Source: Myxococcaceae bacterium
GTDB taxonomy: Bacteria; Myxococcota; Myxococcia; Myxococcales; Myxococcaceae
Reading direction: 5' to 3'
Length of the DNA stretch: 51,625 nt
Assembly (NCBI GenBank): GCA_016926755.1
Contig: JAFGNZ010000304.1
Location: forward strand, 1 to 51,625
Positions 10,331 to 21,017 of the stretch are shown here, piece by piece. The notes beneath the pieces are model-generated. The model was not told the origin of the DNA, made no database searches, and saw nothing but the letters and a program-made list of their open reading frames with translations. The translations under genes were made by a program, and so were the position numbers. Position 1 is the stretch's first letter. Every line of letters begins with the position of its first letter.

Positions 10331-10430
10331 GTGGGACGCGCTCCCTACAAGAAGTGCCGGGCCGCGCCTAGTAGGGAACAACGCTGGATGTTGACGGGAA
10401 TCCCGCGTCAGCGCCCCGGAGGAGATGCAC

Positions 10431-10559
10431 ATGTCGAAGGTGAAGGCGCTGGGATGGTGCGGTGCGTTGGCCTGGGGAAGGGGAAGGCTGACGGGCTGCA
10501 CTCCGCGTGCTAAGGCGCGAGCCGAGCCCATCGCGCCATGTCCTCGACCTTCTACCTGA
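10431..10559 (+). CDS. Small ORF (42 aa) with a strong ribosome binding site, overlapping the start of metG
   Basis: The ATG at 10431 is preceded by GGAGGAG (10418-10424) at 6 nt, the best ribosome binding site in this stretch. The frame encodes 42 residues ([15 protein letters not shown]...) with Lys then a short hydrophobic run and three Cys, ending TGA at 10557-10559, 20 bases inside metG (ATG 10538) in another frame. metG itself has no visible ribosome binding site, so this may be a leader whose translation delivers ribosomes to metG. Its N-terminus also resembles a worn lipoprotein signal, so a frameshifted remnant is an alternative. Function unknown. Confidence 0.45.
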   Translation: MSKVKALGWCGALAWGRGRLTGCTPRAKARAEPIAPCPRPST

Positions 10560-12511
10560 CGACCCCCATCTACTACGTCAACGCGCCGCCGCACCTCGGG
10601 CACCTGTACACGACGGTGGTCGGCGACTGCCTGCGCCGCCACTTCACCCAGCGCGGGCGGGACGTCTTCTTCCTCACCGGCACCGACGAGCACGGGCGCA
10701 ACATCGAGAAGGCCGCCCAGTCCGCGGGCATCCCCACCCAGCAGCACGTGGACCAGACGGCGGCGAAGTTCCAGCAGATGCTGGTGGACTTCTCGCTCGA
10801 GTCGTCGCGGTTCATCCGCACGACTGACCCCGCGCACAAGGCCGGCGCGCAGAAGCTCTTCCAGACGCTCAAGGACAACGGCCACATCTACAAGGGCCAG
10901 TACGACGGGCTCTACTGCGTCGCCTGCAACCAGTACTACACGGAGCGGGAGGCGGTGTCCCAGGGGGACGAGAAGACCTGCCCGGTGCATGGCCTCGCGC
11001 TCGAGCGCGTGAAGGAGGAGAGCTACTTCTTCCGGCTCTCGGCCTTCCAGCAGCCCCTGCTGGAGCACTACCGGAAGCACCCGGAGTTCATTCGCCCCGA
11101 GGGGCGGCTCAACGAGGTGATCGCCTTCGTCTCGGGCGGGCTGGAGGACCTGTCGGTCAGCCGGACCTCCGTGCGCTGGGGCATCCCGGTGCCGGGCGAT
11201 CCCTCGCACACGCTCTACGTCTGGCTGGACGCGCTCTCCAACTACATCACCGCGCTGGGGTACGGGAACGAGGAGTACGACGGCTTCCAGAAGTACTGGC
11301 CCGCGAACCTCCACCTGGTGGGCAAGGACATCCTCCGCTTCCACACCGTCTACTGGCCGGCCTTCCTGATGGGCGCGGGCCTGGAGCTGCCCCGGCAGGT
11401 GTACGCGCACGGGATGTGGATCTCGGGCGGGCGGAAGATGAGCAAGACGCTGGGCAACGTCATCAACATCCACGCGCTGAGGAAGCACTTCAGCGTCGAT
11501 GCGGTGCGCTACTTCATCTTCCGCGAGAAGTCCTTCGGGGATGACTCGGACTTCAACTACCCGGCCTTCATCCGCCGCTACAACGGCGAGCTGGCGGCGG
11601 GGATCGGGAACCTGTCCAGCCGCACGCTCACGCTGGTGCAGAGCTCGCTCGGCGGCAAAGTGCCCCAGGCGGGTGCCGACGCGGACAACGAGAAGGTCCG
11701 CGCAGTGGCGCGCGAGGTGAAGGAGGAGTTCCTCGCGCAGATGGAGCAGCTCGAGTTCAACGTGGCGCTGCAGTCCGCCTGGCGGCTCATCAGCGAGACG
11801 GACCAGTATCTGCAGGCGACGAAGCCATGGGCGCTGGCGAAGGAGCCGTCCAGGATCGCCGAGCTGGAGAAGAGCCTCGGCACGGCCGCGGAGGTGCTGC
11901 GGCACCTGGCGGTGATGCTGTACCCCCTCATGCCGCAGTCGATGGAGAGCCTCTGGGGGCAGCTCGGGCTCGCCGGCTCACCGTCTCGCGAGAACCCGGA
12001 GCGGCTGGAGTGGGGTGGGGCGGGAGCTCGCGCCATGGGCGGCGCGGTGGCGGCGCTCTTCCAACGGTACAATGAGAAGGAGGTGCTCGCCACGCTCCAG
12101 GCGGAGGGCGAGTATCGGCCCGAGGGTGTGCCGCCGGCGGCCGAGGCTCCCAAGGCTCCTCCCGAGGGTGGCGCCGAGGCGGGGGTCATCTCCATCGATG
12201 ACTTCATGAAGGTGGATCTGCGGGTGGGGATCGTGAAGACCGCGGACCGGGTGCAGGGGGCGGACAAGCTCTTGAAGCTGGAGGTGGATCTGGGCGAGGA
12301 GCAGCCGCGGCAGATCCTGGCGGGGATCGCCATGGCCTATGCACCGCAGGAGCTCGTGGGCCGTCGGGTCGTGGTGGTGGCGAACCTGGCGCCGCGCAAG
12401 ATGCGGGGCCTGGAGAGCCGAGGCATGCTCCTGGCGGCGACCGGGGAGGACGGCAAGCCCGCCCTCGTGGTTCCGCCGGAGAACGTGCCTCCAGGCGCCA
12501 AGGTTCGCTAG
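10538..12511 (+). CDS. metG: Methionyl-tRNA synthetase with C-terminal tRNA-binding domain
   Basis: It charges tRNA-Met with methionine in the cytoplasm. The class I Rossmann fold carries the HIGH-like PHLGH (18-22) and KMSKT (300-304). The connective peptide holds one zinc knuckle (Cys127, Cys130, Cys148, His151), so it is the single-knuckle form. The anticodon-binding helical domain follows, then a low-complexity linker and an OB-fold tRNA-binding domain of the EMAP/Arc1p type from about residue 555 ([19 protein letters not shown]). At 657 residues it matches dimeric bacterial MetRS. The start is fixed by [15 protein letters not shown]; the ribosome binding site is weak (see the upstream ORF). 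Its stop overlaps the stop of the convergent membrane gene within CTAG. Confidence 0.97.
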   Translation: MSSTFYLTTPIYYVNAPPHLGHLYTTVVGDCLRRHFTQRGRDVFFLTGTDEHGRNIEKAAQSAGIPTQQHVDQTAAKFQQMLVDFSLESSRFIRTTDPAHKAGAQKLFQTLKDNGHIYKGQYDGLYCVACNQYYTEREAVSQGDEKTCPVHGLALERVKEESYFFRLSAFQQPLLEHYRKHPEFIRPEGRLNEVIAFVSGGLEDLSVSRTSVRWGIPVPGDPSHTLYVWLDALSNYITALGYGNEEYDGFQKYWPANLHLVGKDILRFHTVYWPAFLMGAGLELPRQVYAHGMWISGGRKMSKTLGNVINIHALRKHFSVDAVRYFIFREKSFGDDSDFNYPAFIRRYNGELAAGIGNLSSRTLTLVQSSLGGKVPQAGADADNEKVRAVAREVKEEFLAQMEQLEFNVALQSAWRLISETDQYLQATKPWALAKEPSRIAELEKSLGTAAEVLRHLAVMLYPLMPQSMESLWGQLGLAGSPSRENPERLEWGGAGARAMGGAVAALFQRYNEKEVLATLQAEGEYRPEGVPPAAEAPKAPPEGGAEAGVISIDDFMKVDLRVGIVKTADRVQGADKLLKLEVDLGEEQPRQILAGIAMAYAPQELVGRRVVVVANLAPRKMRGLESRGMLLAATGEDGKPALVVPPENVPPGAKVR

Positions 12512-13464
12512 CCGGCCTTGCGCTGCATGAACTCGCGCACCACCGCGACGTCGATGAGCAGCGCTCCCGCGAGGAAGAGCCACGGGCCGAGGTAGGAGGC
12601 CAGTCCGGCAATGCCCCAGAGCGTGACGGCTCCGGCGAGCACGGGCAGCACCCAGGGCGGTAGCGCTGCCCGGGTCTGCCTCCCCAACGCCAGCAGCACG
12701 AGCCCTCCGAGCGCGAGCAGCGCCCCGGACACGAGCGGGCGGCCCCGGCCAGAGGCGGAGTAGGCGGGGACGTAGTTCGTCATCATGCTGAAGCGCCACT
12801 CGGTGCGAGTCGTGTACTCCCGCGAGAAGCCGTCCATCTGCATGTCGCGCACCTGGTACGGCTGGAAGCCGCCAAGGAAGTAGCCGCCGCGGTAGCCCCA
12901 GGTGAAGAAGAGCGCCGCCGCGCACAGGAGTGCCCCCATCAGCACCCAGCGGCCCAGGCGCTTCTGCTCGGGGGAGGGCTTGCCCTGCTCCGACACGAAG
13001 GCGGAGAGCGCGCGCCGCTGGTCGTAGCCGAGCACGATGGCGGCCAGCAGCCAGAGCAGCGGCACGAGGCCCAGGCTCAACGAGAGGAACGCGTGGGTGA
13101 ACGTGAGCGCGGTGAAGGCGGGCAGGAAGAGCGGGTGCTCGGCCAGGCGCGCCGCGCGCACCACCGGCTCCGGGAGGGGGCGCCCGGCGGAATGAAGCTC
13201 CCGCACGCCGACGAGCACACTGCCGGCGAGCATCACCAGCGACCAGCCAGGGCCAATGCCCCAGAAGAACGGCAGGGCGGAGAGGAAGACGGCGAGCGCC
13301 ACGAGCCCCGCGCCGAGCAGCGCCAGGGAGCGCCCGGGGATGCGCTCGCGCAGGCGCGGGTCCTCCAGCACGGACTTCACCGCCTGGGCCGCGTGCCCCG
13401 CCGCGCGCTGGGTAGCCTCCGCCGCGGAGGCGGCTGTCTTGGAAACCTCGGGAGGAATCTCCAT
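12508..13464 (-). CDS. Multi-spanning membrane protein of unknown function
   Basis: 318 residues with no named domain recognised. After a soluble N-terminus rich in Ala, Ser and charged residues there are about eight hydrophobic segments: near residues 46-70, 73-86, 110-145 (two), 173-190, 243-262, 268-285 and 290-306. The long loop between 190 and 240 is aromatic and polar (FTWGYRGGYF, TTRTEWRFSMMTNY) and probably faces the periplasm or cytosol as a unit. It is convergent with metG with a 4-base CTAG overlap. A perfect 14-base palindrome lies 24 bases upstream of the ATG. Function cannot be inferred; neighbouring genes are unrelated. Confidence 0.75.
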   Translation of the reverse strand: MEIPPEVSKTAASAAEATQRAAGHAAQAVKSVLEDPRLRERIPGRSLALLGAGLVALAVFLSALPFFWGIGPGWSLVMLAGSVLVGVRELHSAGRPLPEPVVRAARLAEHPLFLPAFTALTFTHAFLSLSLGLVPLLWLLAAIVLGYDQRRALSAFVSEQGKPSPEQKRLGRWVLMGALLCAAALFFTWGYRGGYFLGGFQPYQVRDMQMDGFSREYTTRTEWRFSMMTNYVPAYSASGRGRPLVSGALLALGGLVLLALGRQTRAALPPWVLPVLAGAVTLWGIAGLASYLGPWLFLAGALLIDVAVVREFMQRKAG

Positions 13465-13487
13465 GAGGCGCGACCATAATCCACTCG

Positions 13488-13501
13488 CGACGGCGCCGTC
13501 G
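13488..13501. promoter_or_regulatory. Perfect 14-base palindrome cgacggcgccgtcg
   Basis: It lies in the 203-base gap between the divergent membrane-protein gene and the LigD-type polymerase gene, 24 bases from the ATG of the former. Perfect 14-base palindromes are not rare in DNA of this GC content, so a regulatory role is only possible. The rest of this gap shows no clear promoter. Confidence 0.25.
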
Positions 13502-13667
13502 GGTGCTCGGGTGCCCTACCCAAAAGGTCGGTGATGGATAGCTCCTCTCCCAGGTAGACCCAGCAGCCTTGAGGCGGGTTCGGCAAGCTCGTTCGATCGC
13601 CCGCTTCCCGATCGGCCCCGGAGGCGCGGATCTGCCGCGCTCCTGATCACGTCCTTACCTTGGGGCC

Positions 13668-14603
13668 ATGAACGCGGAGGCGCTGGCCATCCTCGAGGAG
13701 GGCGCGAGCGGGGAGCGCTCCCTGATGATCGGAGACCGCGAGGTGCGCCTGACGCACCTGGAGAAGCCCTTCTGGCCCGAGCTCGGGATCACCAAGGGCC
13801 ACCTCTTGCGCTACTACGCCCAGGTGGCGCCGGTGCTCCTGCCTCACGTGCGCGACCGCGCCATGGTCATGAAGCGCTACCCGCACGGTTATGCCGGCCC
13901 GTTCTTCTTCATGAAGCGAGCGCCCGTGCCGCGCCCCCCCTGGATTCGCACCTGCTCCATCACGCACGCCTCGGGCAACGTCATCGACTTCCCGATCGTC
14001 GATGATCTCGCCACGCTGCTCTGGATCGTCAACCTGGGCTGCATCGATCTCAACCCCTGGTACGCCCGCTGTGATGACGTGCAGCGGCCCGACTATCTGC
14101 ACTTCGATCTGGATCCGTTCCAGGCGAGCTGGGAGCAGGTCGTCGAGTGCGGGTTCGTGCTGAGGGAGGCGCTCGAGGGCCTGAAGATGCCGACGCTGGT
14201 GAAGACCTCCGGCTCCAAGGGGCTCCACGTCTACGTGCCCATCCGCCGGGGCCCCACGCAGAAGCAGGTGTGGACCGTCGCCAAGGCGCTCGCGCAGGAG
14301 CTGGCCGCCCGCCATCCGAACCTCATCACCGCCGAGTACCGCGTGGCCAGGCGCCCTCAGGGGCGCGTGCTCGTCGACTACAACCAGAACGCCTTGGGTC
14401 GCACGCTCGCGTCCATCTACTCGGTGCGCCCCAAGCCCGAGGCCAGCGTGTCCACCCCCGTCTCCTGGGAGGAGCTCGAGGCCGGCGCGCGCATCGAGGA
14501 CTTCACCCTGATCAACGTGCCCGCACGCGTCAAGCGCCTGGGAGATCTCTGGAAGCCGCTGCTCTCTCCCAGGGGACGCGTGGAGCTGGAGAGGTTCCTG
14601 TGA
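13668..14603 (+). CDS. LigD-type non-homologous end-joining polymerase (primase-polymerase domain)
   Basis: A stand-alone polymerase domain of the archaeo-eukaryotic primase fold, like the POL module of bacterial LigD, which fills gaps with (ribo)nucleotides during end joining. Visible are the metal-binding HFDLDP (145-150, Asp147/Asp149), the SGSKGLH phosphate-binding loop (181-187) and a third acidic residue in VLVDYNQN (Asp237). Length of 311 residues equals one POL domain; no nuclease or ligase module is fused. The stop overlaps the GTG of the ligase gene (GTGA, 14600-14603), so the two are translationally coupled and probably made in equal amounts. No Ku gene is in the window. Confidence 0.9.
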   Translation: MNAEALAILEEGASGERSLMIGDREVRLTHLEKPFWPELGITKGHLLRYYAQVAPVLLPHVRDRAMVMKRYPHGYAGPFFFMKRAPVPRPPWIRTCSITHASGNVIDFPIVDDLATLLWIVNLGCIDLNPWYARCDDVQRPDYLHFDLDPFQASWEQVVECGFVLREALEGLKMPTLVKTSGSKGLHVYVPIRRGPTQKQVWTVAKALAQELAARHPNLITAEYRVARRPQGRVLVDYNQNALGRTLASIYSVRPKPEASVSTPVSWEELEAGARIEDFTLINVPARVKRLGDLWKPLLSPRGRVELERFL

Positions 14604-15691
14604 GACCGCCCCGTCCCTCCGCGCCAGCTTCCTGGAAGCCGCTGGAGCTGCCGCTCACGCCACCGTTCCCGCCCATGGAGGCGGAGCTCTCGCGAGACAT
14701 CCCCGCCGGCGACGACTGGCAATACGAGCCCAAGTGGGACGGCTTCCGGTGCATCGTCTACCGCGACGGGGACCAGGTGGAGCTGCAGTCCAAGGCAGGG
14801 CAGCCGCTGGGCCGGTACTTCCCGGAGCTCGTCTTCGCCGTGCGTCAGCTCGGGCCCAAGCGCTTCGTGCTCGACGGTGAGATCGTCATTCCAGAGGACG
14901 GAGCGCTCTCGTTCGATGCGCTGCTGATGCGCATCCACCCCGCCGCCAGCCGTGTGGCGATGCTCGCGGGGCAGAGCCCCTCACGCTTCTATGTGTTCGA
15001 TCTGCTCGTGGATCCCCGGGGACAGCTCCTCACCCAGAAGCCGCTGCACCAGCGCCGGCAGAAGCTGGAGTCCTTCGCCGCGCGCTATCTGGATGCGGAG
15101 GGGCAGATCCGGCTGTCTCCCGCGACGCTCTCGGCGGACGTGGCCCGCGCCTGGCTGGGCGCGCCGGGCGTGGATGGTGTGGTGGCCAAGCGCCTGGGTG
15201 CCGCCTACGCCTCCGGCGAGCGCACGGGGATGGTGAAGGTGAAGCCCCAGCGCACCGCCGACTGCGTGGTGGGGGGCTTCCGCTGGGCGGAGAAGCGAGA
15301 GCGCGGGGTGGGCTCGCTGCTGCTCGGCCTCTATGGCAAGGACGGGTTGCTGCACCACGTGGGCTTCTGCTCGAGCTTCTCCGAGAAGGAGAAGAAGGAG
15401 CTCGTCGCGCCGCTCGAGCCGCTTCGAGGGGGCTCGGGGTTCACCGGCAAGGCCCCGGGAGGCCCGAGCCGCTGGAGCAAGCGTGATGGGGCCTTTGAGC
15501 CGCTGGAGCCCCGGCTCGTCGTGGAGGTGGGGTACGACCACTTCAGCCAGGGGCGCTTCCGCCACGGCACCCAGTTCCTGCGCTGGAGGCCCGACAAGGC
15601 CCCCGCGCAGTGCCGCATGGAGCAGGTGCTGCGGAGGCGCTCGCGGGCCGAGATACCGCTCGTCGAGCTCGGCGGCGCCAGCGCCCCCTGA
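14600..15691 (+). CDS. ATP-dependent DNA ligase (LigD ligase module)
   Basis: It seals nicks by adenylating its active-site Lys. Motif I is KWDGFR with nucleophile Lys45, followed by motif III-like VLDGEIV, a FYVFDLL strand, DGVVAKRLG (motif IV) and MVKVKPQRTADCVV (motif V), then an OB-fold domain with FCSSF and EVGYDHF. Length is 363 residues. The frame is open further upstream, but the GTG at 14600 overlapping the polymerase stop is the natural coupled start. Together with the upstream gene it reconstitutes the polymerase and ligase parts of LigD as two polypeptides, without the phosphoesterase module. Confidence 0.92.
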   Translation: MRPPRPSAPASWKPLELPLTPPFPPMEAELSRDIPAGDDWQYEPKWDGFRCIVYRDGDQVELQSKAGQPLGRYFPELVFAVRQLGPKRFVLDGEIVIPEDGALSFDALLMRIHPAASRVAMLAGQSPSRFYVFDLLVDPRGQLLTQKPLHQRRQKLESFAARYLDAEGQIRLSPATLSADVARAWLGAPGVDGVVAKRLGAAYASGERTGMVKVKPQRTADCVVGGFRWAEKRERGVGSLLLGLYGKDGLLHHVGFCSSFSEKEKKELVAPLEPLRGGSGFTGKAPGGPSRWSKRDGAFEPLEPRLVVEVGYDHFSQGRFRHGTQFLRWRPDKAPAQCRMEQVLRRRSRAEIPLVELGGASAP

Positions 15692-15700
15692 GCGCCGCGG

Positions 15701-16363
15701 CTACTCCTGCTGCGCCGACATGAGCTCCACGTACTCCTCGCTCGAGATGGAGTTCTGCCACTTCGAGGAGAAGCCCAGCGCGTGCTGCGGGTTCACCACG
15801 TGGGGCGCGGCGGTCTTGGCCACGTCCAGGCGGGTGATCTCATTCTGGAACAGATCCAGGATCAGGCCGAGCTGGGCCGCGGTCAGGTAGTTGCGCTTGA
15901 GCACCTTCTCGGACATCTCCTCGCGCAGGATCTCGTTGTGCTGCGTCCTGAGCGAGTGCAGGAAGCCCTTGAAGGTCTCCGCGTCCATCGCGTACTTGCC
16001 ATCGCGAGTCATGGTGCAGCCCGGGTCGCGCTGGGTGCCGCAGTCCCGGAAGACCGGCCCGGGCCGCCGGTACGCCGGGGGCGGGGGCGAGCGGCGCTCC
16101 TCGACGAACTCCGAGTCCTCCTCCTCCACTACCACATGGACAGGGGCCTTCACCTTCACCTGCATGTTGGCGCCGCCGCCACGCACGCGCACGCTGGCGC
16201 CCGCTTCGTCGTCGTCCCCCTCCTGGACGGTCATCTGGATGTTGGCGGAGGGCATGTCCTCGTCGTCGACCTGGACGTTCATGTTCATTTCCACGTCCTG
16301 GGCCAGAGCCGCGGCGGACATGAACATGGACGACACCACCACAGCACGCAGGAGCTGAGTCAC
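15701..16363 (-). CDS. Exported DUF4476 protein
   Basis: 220 residues with a Sec signal peptide (MTQLLRAVVV...AALA, cleavage near residue 22) followed by an acidic low-complexity segment (DVEMNMNVQVDDED), a Pro-rich linker and a C-terminal helical DUF4476 domain from about residue 125 (FKGFLHSLRTQ, LTAAQLGLILDLF, SISSEEYVELM). Such proteins are abundant in myxobacteria; their role is unknown. The GTG start at 16363 is chosen because AAAGGA lies just upstream and the signal peptide begins there; the open frame continues 17 codons further. It converges with the ligase gene, ten bases apart. Confidence 0.8.
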   Translation of the reverse strand: MTQLLRAVVVSSMFMSAAALAQDVEMNMNVQVDDEDMPSANIQMTVQEGDDDEAGASVRVRGGGANMQVKVKAPVHVVVEEEDSEFVEERRSPPPPAYRRPGPVFRDCGTQRDPGCTMTRDGKYAMDAETFKGFLHSLRTQHNEILREEMSEKVLKRNYLTAAQLGLILDLFQNEITRLDVAKTAAPHVVNPQHALGFSSKWQNSISSEEYVELMSAQQE

Positions 16364-16484
16364 GGAGAGTTCCTTTGGAGAGATGTGAAAAGAGGCGCGG
16401 CGGCAGACATCCACGGAGAAGCGCCGCGGAACTCAATACGGCCCCTTTCCGCATTTATTCAGACAGAAGCGGAGAGTTCCCCGC

Positions 16485-18482
16485 TCACCGCGCGGCCATG
16501 GGCTGATGGCTCACCACGCGCTCGGCGTGCCGGCCCATCAGCTCCGCGTAGTGATCATGACGCGCCACGTAATAGCCGAGCCCCGCCGAGCTCGAGCGCA
16601 GCTCCACGATGAAGCCCTTCAGCTCCGCCTGGGGCAGGTAGGCGGTGATGATCTCCCAGCCTGGCAGCTCCAGGTTGGCCTCGAAACTCAGCAGCTGCCC
16701 CCGCCGTCCCGTGACGAGCCGCTGGGCGCGGGCCGTCGCCTCGCGCGGCACGTGGATCTCCACCCGGAGGATGGGCTCCAGGAGCACCGGCTCCAGCCTG
16801 GGCAGCGCCTCCGCCATGGCCAGGCGCGCCGCGGTGCGGAAGGCCTGATCCGAGCTGTCCACCGAGTGGTAGGTGCCCCCCGTGAGGGTGACCGCGACGT
16901 CCACCACCGAGAAGCCCAGCGGCCCTCGCCGCAGCCCCTCCAGCACGCCCTCCTCGACGGCGGGGATGTACTGCCGCGGCACGGCGCCTCCCACGACGGC
17001 CGAATGGAAGGCGAAGCCCTGCCCGCGCGGCAGCGGTCGCACGTCCACCACCACATCTCCGAACTGGCCGTGGCCGCCGGACTGCCGCTTGTAGCGAGCA
17101 TGGTGCGAGCCGTGCTGGCGGATCGTCTCTCGGTAGGGGATGGGGAGGGGATGCTCCACCACCGGCACCCGCATGCGCGTCCCCAGCCGCTCGAGGGCCT
17201 CCCGGAGGTGCAGCTCGCCCTGGCCTCCGAGCAGCAGCCGCTGCGTGTCCGGATCCTGATCCACCGACAGGGAGGGATCCTCCTCCACCAGCCGGGCCAG
17301 CGCGCCGGGCAGCTTCACGTCGTCCGAGCGCTTCTCCGCGGAGATCGCCACCTGGTGCACGGGCGGCGGCGCCGCGGGCCAGTCCGTGACGCGCCGCGCG
17401 CCGTCCAGCTCCGCGCGATCCCCCGTGTGGGCCGCGTCCACGCGCCCGAGGATGGCCACCTCTCCCACGCTCGCCACGGAGATGGGGGTGTGGCGCGCGC
17501 CGTGTGGCTGGAGCACGCCACTCACGCGGCTGCCGCCCAGCGTGCTCCCGTCCGCCACCGTGCCCCGCCAGATGCGCGCCAGGGACTGCTTCCCCACGTG
17601 CGGCAGGTACCAGATCTTGAAGGGCTGCACCATCACGCCACCGCTGGCGGAGATCCCCAGGCGCGTGCGCGTCTCCTCCACGGCGGGGACCTCGTGGCGC
17701 AGGCCCTTGAGCAGCCGCAGCAGCCCCAGCCCTCGCTCGGCCGAGCCGATGAAGACGGGCACCAGCCGATCCTCGCGCAGCGCCCGCGCCAGCTGCTCAT
17801 AGAGCACTCCCGGAGGGGGCACCACGTCCTCGATCAGCTGCTCCAGCAGCGAGTCATCCTGATCCGCCAGCCGCTCCAGCATCTGCCGGCGCGCCGCCTC
17901 CTCCAGGGGGCGGTGGGACTCCGGCAGCGGGATGAGCGCCGCCTCGTGCTCCGCCGTGGTGCCCCAGGCGCGCTCGCTCACGAGATCCACCACGCCCACC
18001 ATCCGCTCCCCCTCGCGCAGGGGGATCTCCCGGAGCACCAGCGGGCGCGCGGAGACGGCCTGGAGGGACTCGAGCAGGGCCCGCACGGACGCGCCGCTCT
18101 CGTCCAGCGCGTTGAGGAAGAGCAGGTGGGGGATCTGGCGGGTGTCCAAAAAGTGAAACAGCGGCGCCAGGGCCGCCGCGCGCTCCGGGCCGGCGTCGCA
18201 GACCACCAGCGCCGCGTCACAGATCATCAGGGCGTGTCGCGCCTCCTGGGAGAACTCGGGGGCGCCCGGGCAGTCGATGAACGTCCAGCGCTCGTCCAGG
18301 AATTCGGTGGTGGCCGCCGCCAACTCCACCGTCATGGTGCGCCCGCTGGCTGTCCCATTCCCCTGCGGGGCTCGCAGGGGGCTCGCTCCCGTGACGCGCA
18401 GCAGGGACTCCAGCAGGGTCGTCTTCCCCACTCCCTGGGGACCAACGAGGGCGACGACTCGCGGCGAGGTGGGGTGCTTCAT
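16485..18482 (-). CDS. EF-G-like translational GTPase (EF-G2 type) with altered G-motifs
   Basis: 665 residues covering all five EF-G domains: G domain with Walker A GPQGVGKT (14-21), domain II, domain III (GGQGELHLREAL), domain IV (KRQSGGHGQFGDV, VDSSDQAF) and a C-terminal ferredoxin-like domain. Two catalytic signatures deviate: the DTPGH motif reads DCPGA (70-74), replacing the catalytic His with Ala, and the guanine-specificity NKxD reads NALD (124-127). The protein may therefore bind nucleotide but hydrolyse it poorly, or act outside normal translocation. It is not next to ribosomal genes. The start is the ATG with AGGAG 7 nt upstream; the frame is open 36 codons further without support. 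Family call firm, function unknown. Confidence 0.88.
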   Translation of the reverse strand: MKHPTSPRVVALVGPQGVGKTTLLESLLRVTGASPLRAPQGNGTASGRTMTVELAAATTEFLDERWTFIDCPGAPEFSQEARHALMICDAALVVCDAGPERAAALAPLFHFLDTRQIPHLLFLNALDESGASVRALLESLQAVSARPLVLREIPLREGERMVGVVDLVSERAWGTTAEHEAALIPLPESHRPLEEAARRQMLERLADQDDSLLEQLIEDVVPPPGVLYEQLARALREDRLVPVFIGSAERGLGLLRLLKGLRHEVPAVEETRTRLGISASGGVMVQPFKIWYLPHVGKQSLARIWRGTVADGSTLGGSRVSGVLQPHGARHTPISVASVGEVAILGRVDAAHTGDRAELDGARRVTDWPAAPPPVHQVAISAEKRSDDVKLPGALARLVEEDPSLSVDQDPDTQRLLLGGQGELHLREALERLGTRMRVPVVEHPLPIPYRETIRQHGSHHARYKRQSGGHGQFGDVVVDVRPLPRGQGFAFHSAVVGGAVPRQYIPAVEEGVLEGLRRGPLGFSVVDVAVTLTGGTYHSVDSSDQAFRTAARLAMAEALPRLEPVLLEPILRVEIHVPREATARAQRLVTGRRGQLLSFEANLELPGWEIITAYLPQAELKGFIVELRSSSAGLGYYVARHDHYAELMGRHAERVVSHQPMAAR

Positions 18483-18615
18483 GGGCGGGCTCCTGCTGGC
18501 GGATGGCTTTGTCCGCGGGAAAGTTGGAGCACGGGGTGGCACTTGAGAAGCAGGGGGGGGCGGCCAGGCGAGGGCCCCCTCCCAGGGCACTGCGCGCGGG
18601 TAGCTGCCTGCCCGG

Positions 18616-19368
18616 TCAGGGGAGGGCAGGCGTCTCCGGCCGGTACTCGTGGATCCACACCGCCTCGATCCCCCAGGTGAAGAGCATCCAGTGCTTGGAG
18701 AGGGGGACGAAGCCCTTGGCCTCGATGGGGCGCGTCACCGTGATGATGCGCGTGCCGGGGCGGCAGGTGCGGAACCGCTCGATCAGCCGAGCCTTCGTCT
18801 CCGGGGTGAGGGCCAGCCAGTTCGTGAAGAGGTGGGTCGCGTCCCCCAGCTCCTCGCGGGTCATGTCCCCCACGGTGAGGGTGATGCCCGCCGCCTGGAG
18901 CCTCGGGGCCACGCGCGTCACATGGTCCGCGATCAGCTCCACGCCGTGGGCCTCGGCCCCCAGCCAGCGCGCCGCGATCAGCACCCGCCCTCGCCCCGCG
19001 CCGAGATCCACCAGCCGGCTGCCCCGGCCCAGCCCGGCCCGCTTGAAGAACCAGAGGGCCGTCATCAGCGGCGTCTCGCCGTAGATGAGCTCGCGGAAGC
19101 GCTGGCCGGTCGTCTTCAGCGCTCGGACCACCTCGAACGTGCGCCGCGCCCTGTACGGGGTGTGGAGGATCTCCGCCCACCAGATGCCCAGGTAGGGCAC
19201 CAGCAACCGCGGGCGCCACAGCAGCAGCAGCAGGTCGGTGAGGCGGGTGAGGATGGCGAAGAGCACCACCTGCAGCCGCAGGGCGAGGAGCTGGAAGAAG
19301 GGGAGAGCGAACTCCTCCAGATCATCGTCGCGCTTCGCTCCAGGTGCGGGCGGGGCCGGCTCCGTCAT
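18616..19368 (-). CDS. Class I SAM-dependent methyltransferase, probably membrane-associated
   Basis: 250 residues. The N-terminal 55 contain a hydrophobic stretch (LLALRLQVVLFAILTRL plus LLLLLW) that may anchor the protein. A Rossmann methyltransferase fold follows with the SAM-binding glycine motif VDLGAGRGRVL near residue 112, an acidic post-I residue (HGVELI) and motif VGDMT near 160. Similar folds occur in histone- or isoprenoid-type methyltransferases; the substrate is unknown. The ATG opening MTEPAPP is chosen over an ATG 33 codons upstream that would overlap the promoter region of the divergent activator. It follows the EF-G-like gene's 5' side by 133 bases on the same strand, probably a separate transcript. 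Confidence 0.75.
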   Translation of the reverse strand: MTEPAPPAPGAKRDDDLEEFALPFFQLLALRLQVVLFAILTRLTDLLLLLWRPRLLVPYLGIWWAEILHTPYRARRTFEVVRALKTTGQRFRELIYGETPLMTALWFFKRAGLGRGSRLVDLGAGRGRVLIAARWLGAEAHGVELIADHVTRVAPRLQAAGITLTVGDMTREELGDATHLFTNWLALTPETKARLIERFRTCRPGTRIITVTRPIEAKGFVPLSKHWMLFTWGIEAVWIHEYRPETPALP

Positions 19369-19535
19369 GCGGCACGGAGGCTCGCTGGAATCCGCACCGG
19401 GCGCAATGCCGCAGGGGCGCCGCCGTCCCACCCCGTACCCAGCGTGCGACCCTCCCAGCGCGGCCATCCGAGATCGGCGGTGGGGGATGCAGGTTCCGGC
19501 GCCTGGCCGGTAGGAGAGTGCTATGGTCCCCGGCC

Positions 19536-20906
<1,371 letters not shown>

Positions 20907-21017
20907 GGTGAGGCGCTGCTCCCAGCGGGAGATCATCCCCCAGTCGTCCGTCGAGAGCGGATTCGCGGAGGAACGAAGGCGGGATCTTGTGCCTACCCAT
21001 CTCGGCTCGCCCCCCGC

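Noticed and set aside
7829-10513. 894-codon open frame on the + strand
   Set aside because: It is antisense to the SNF2 helicase; high GC keeps the opposite frames open and no family motif is seen.
10331-11905. 525-codon N-terminal extension of the SNF2 frame
   Set aside because: It runs antisense through metG and has no domain; the start at 10330 has a ribosome binding site.
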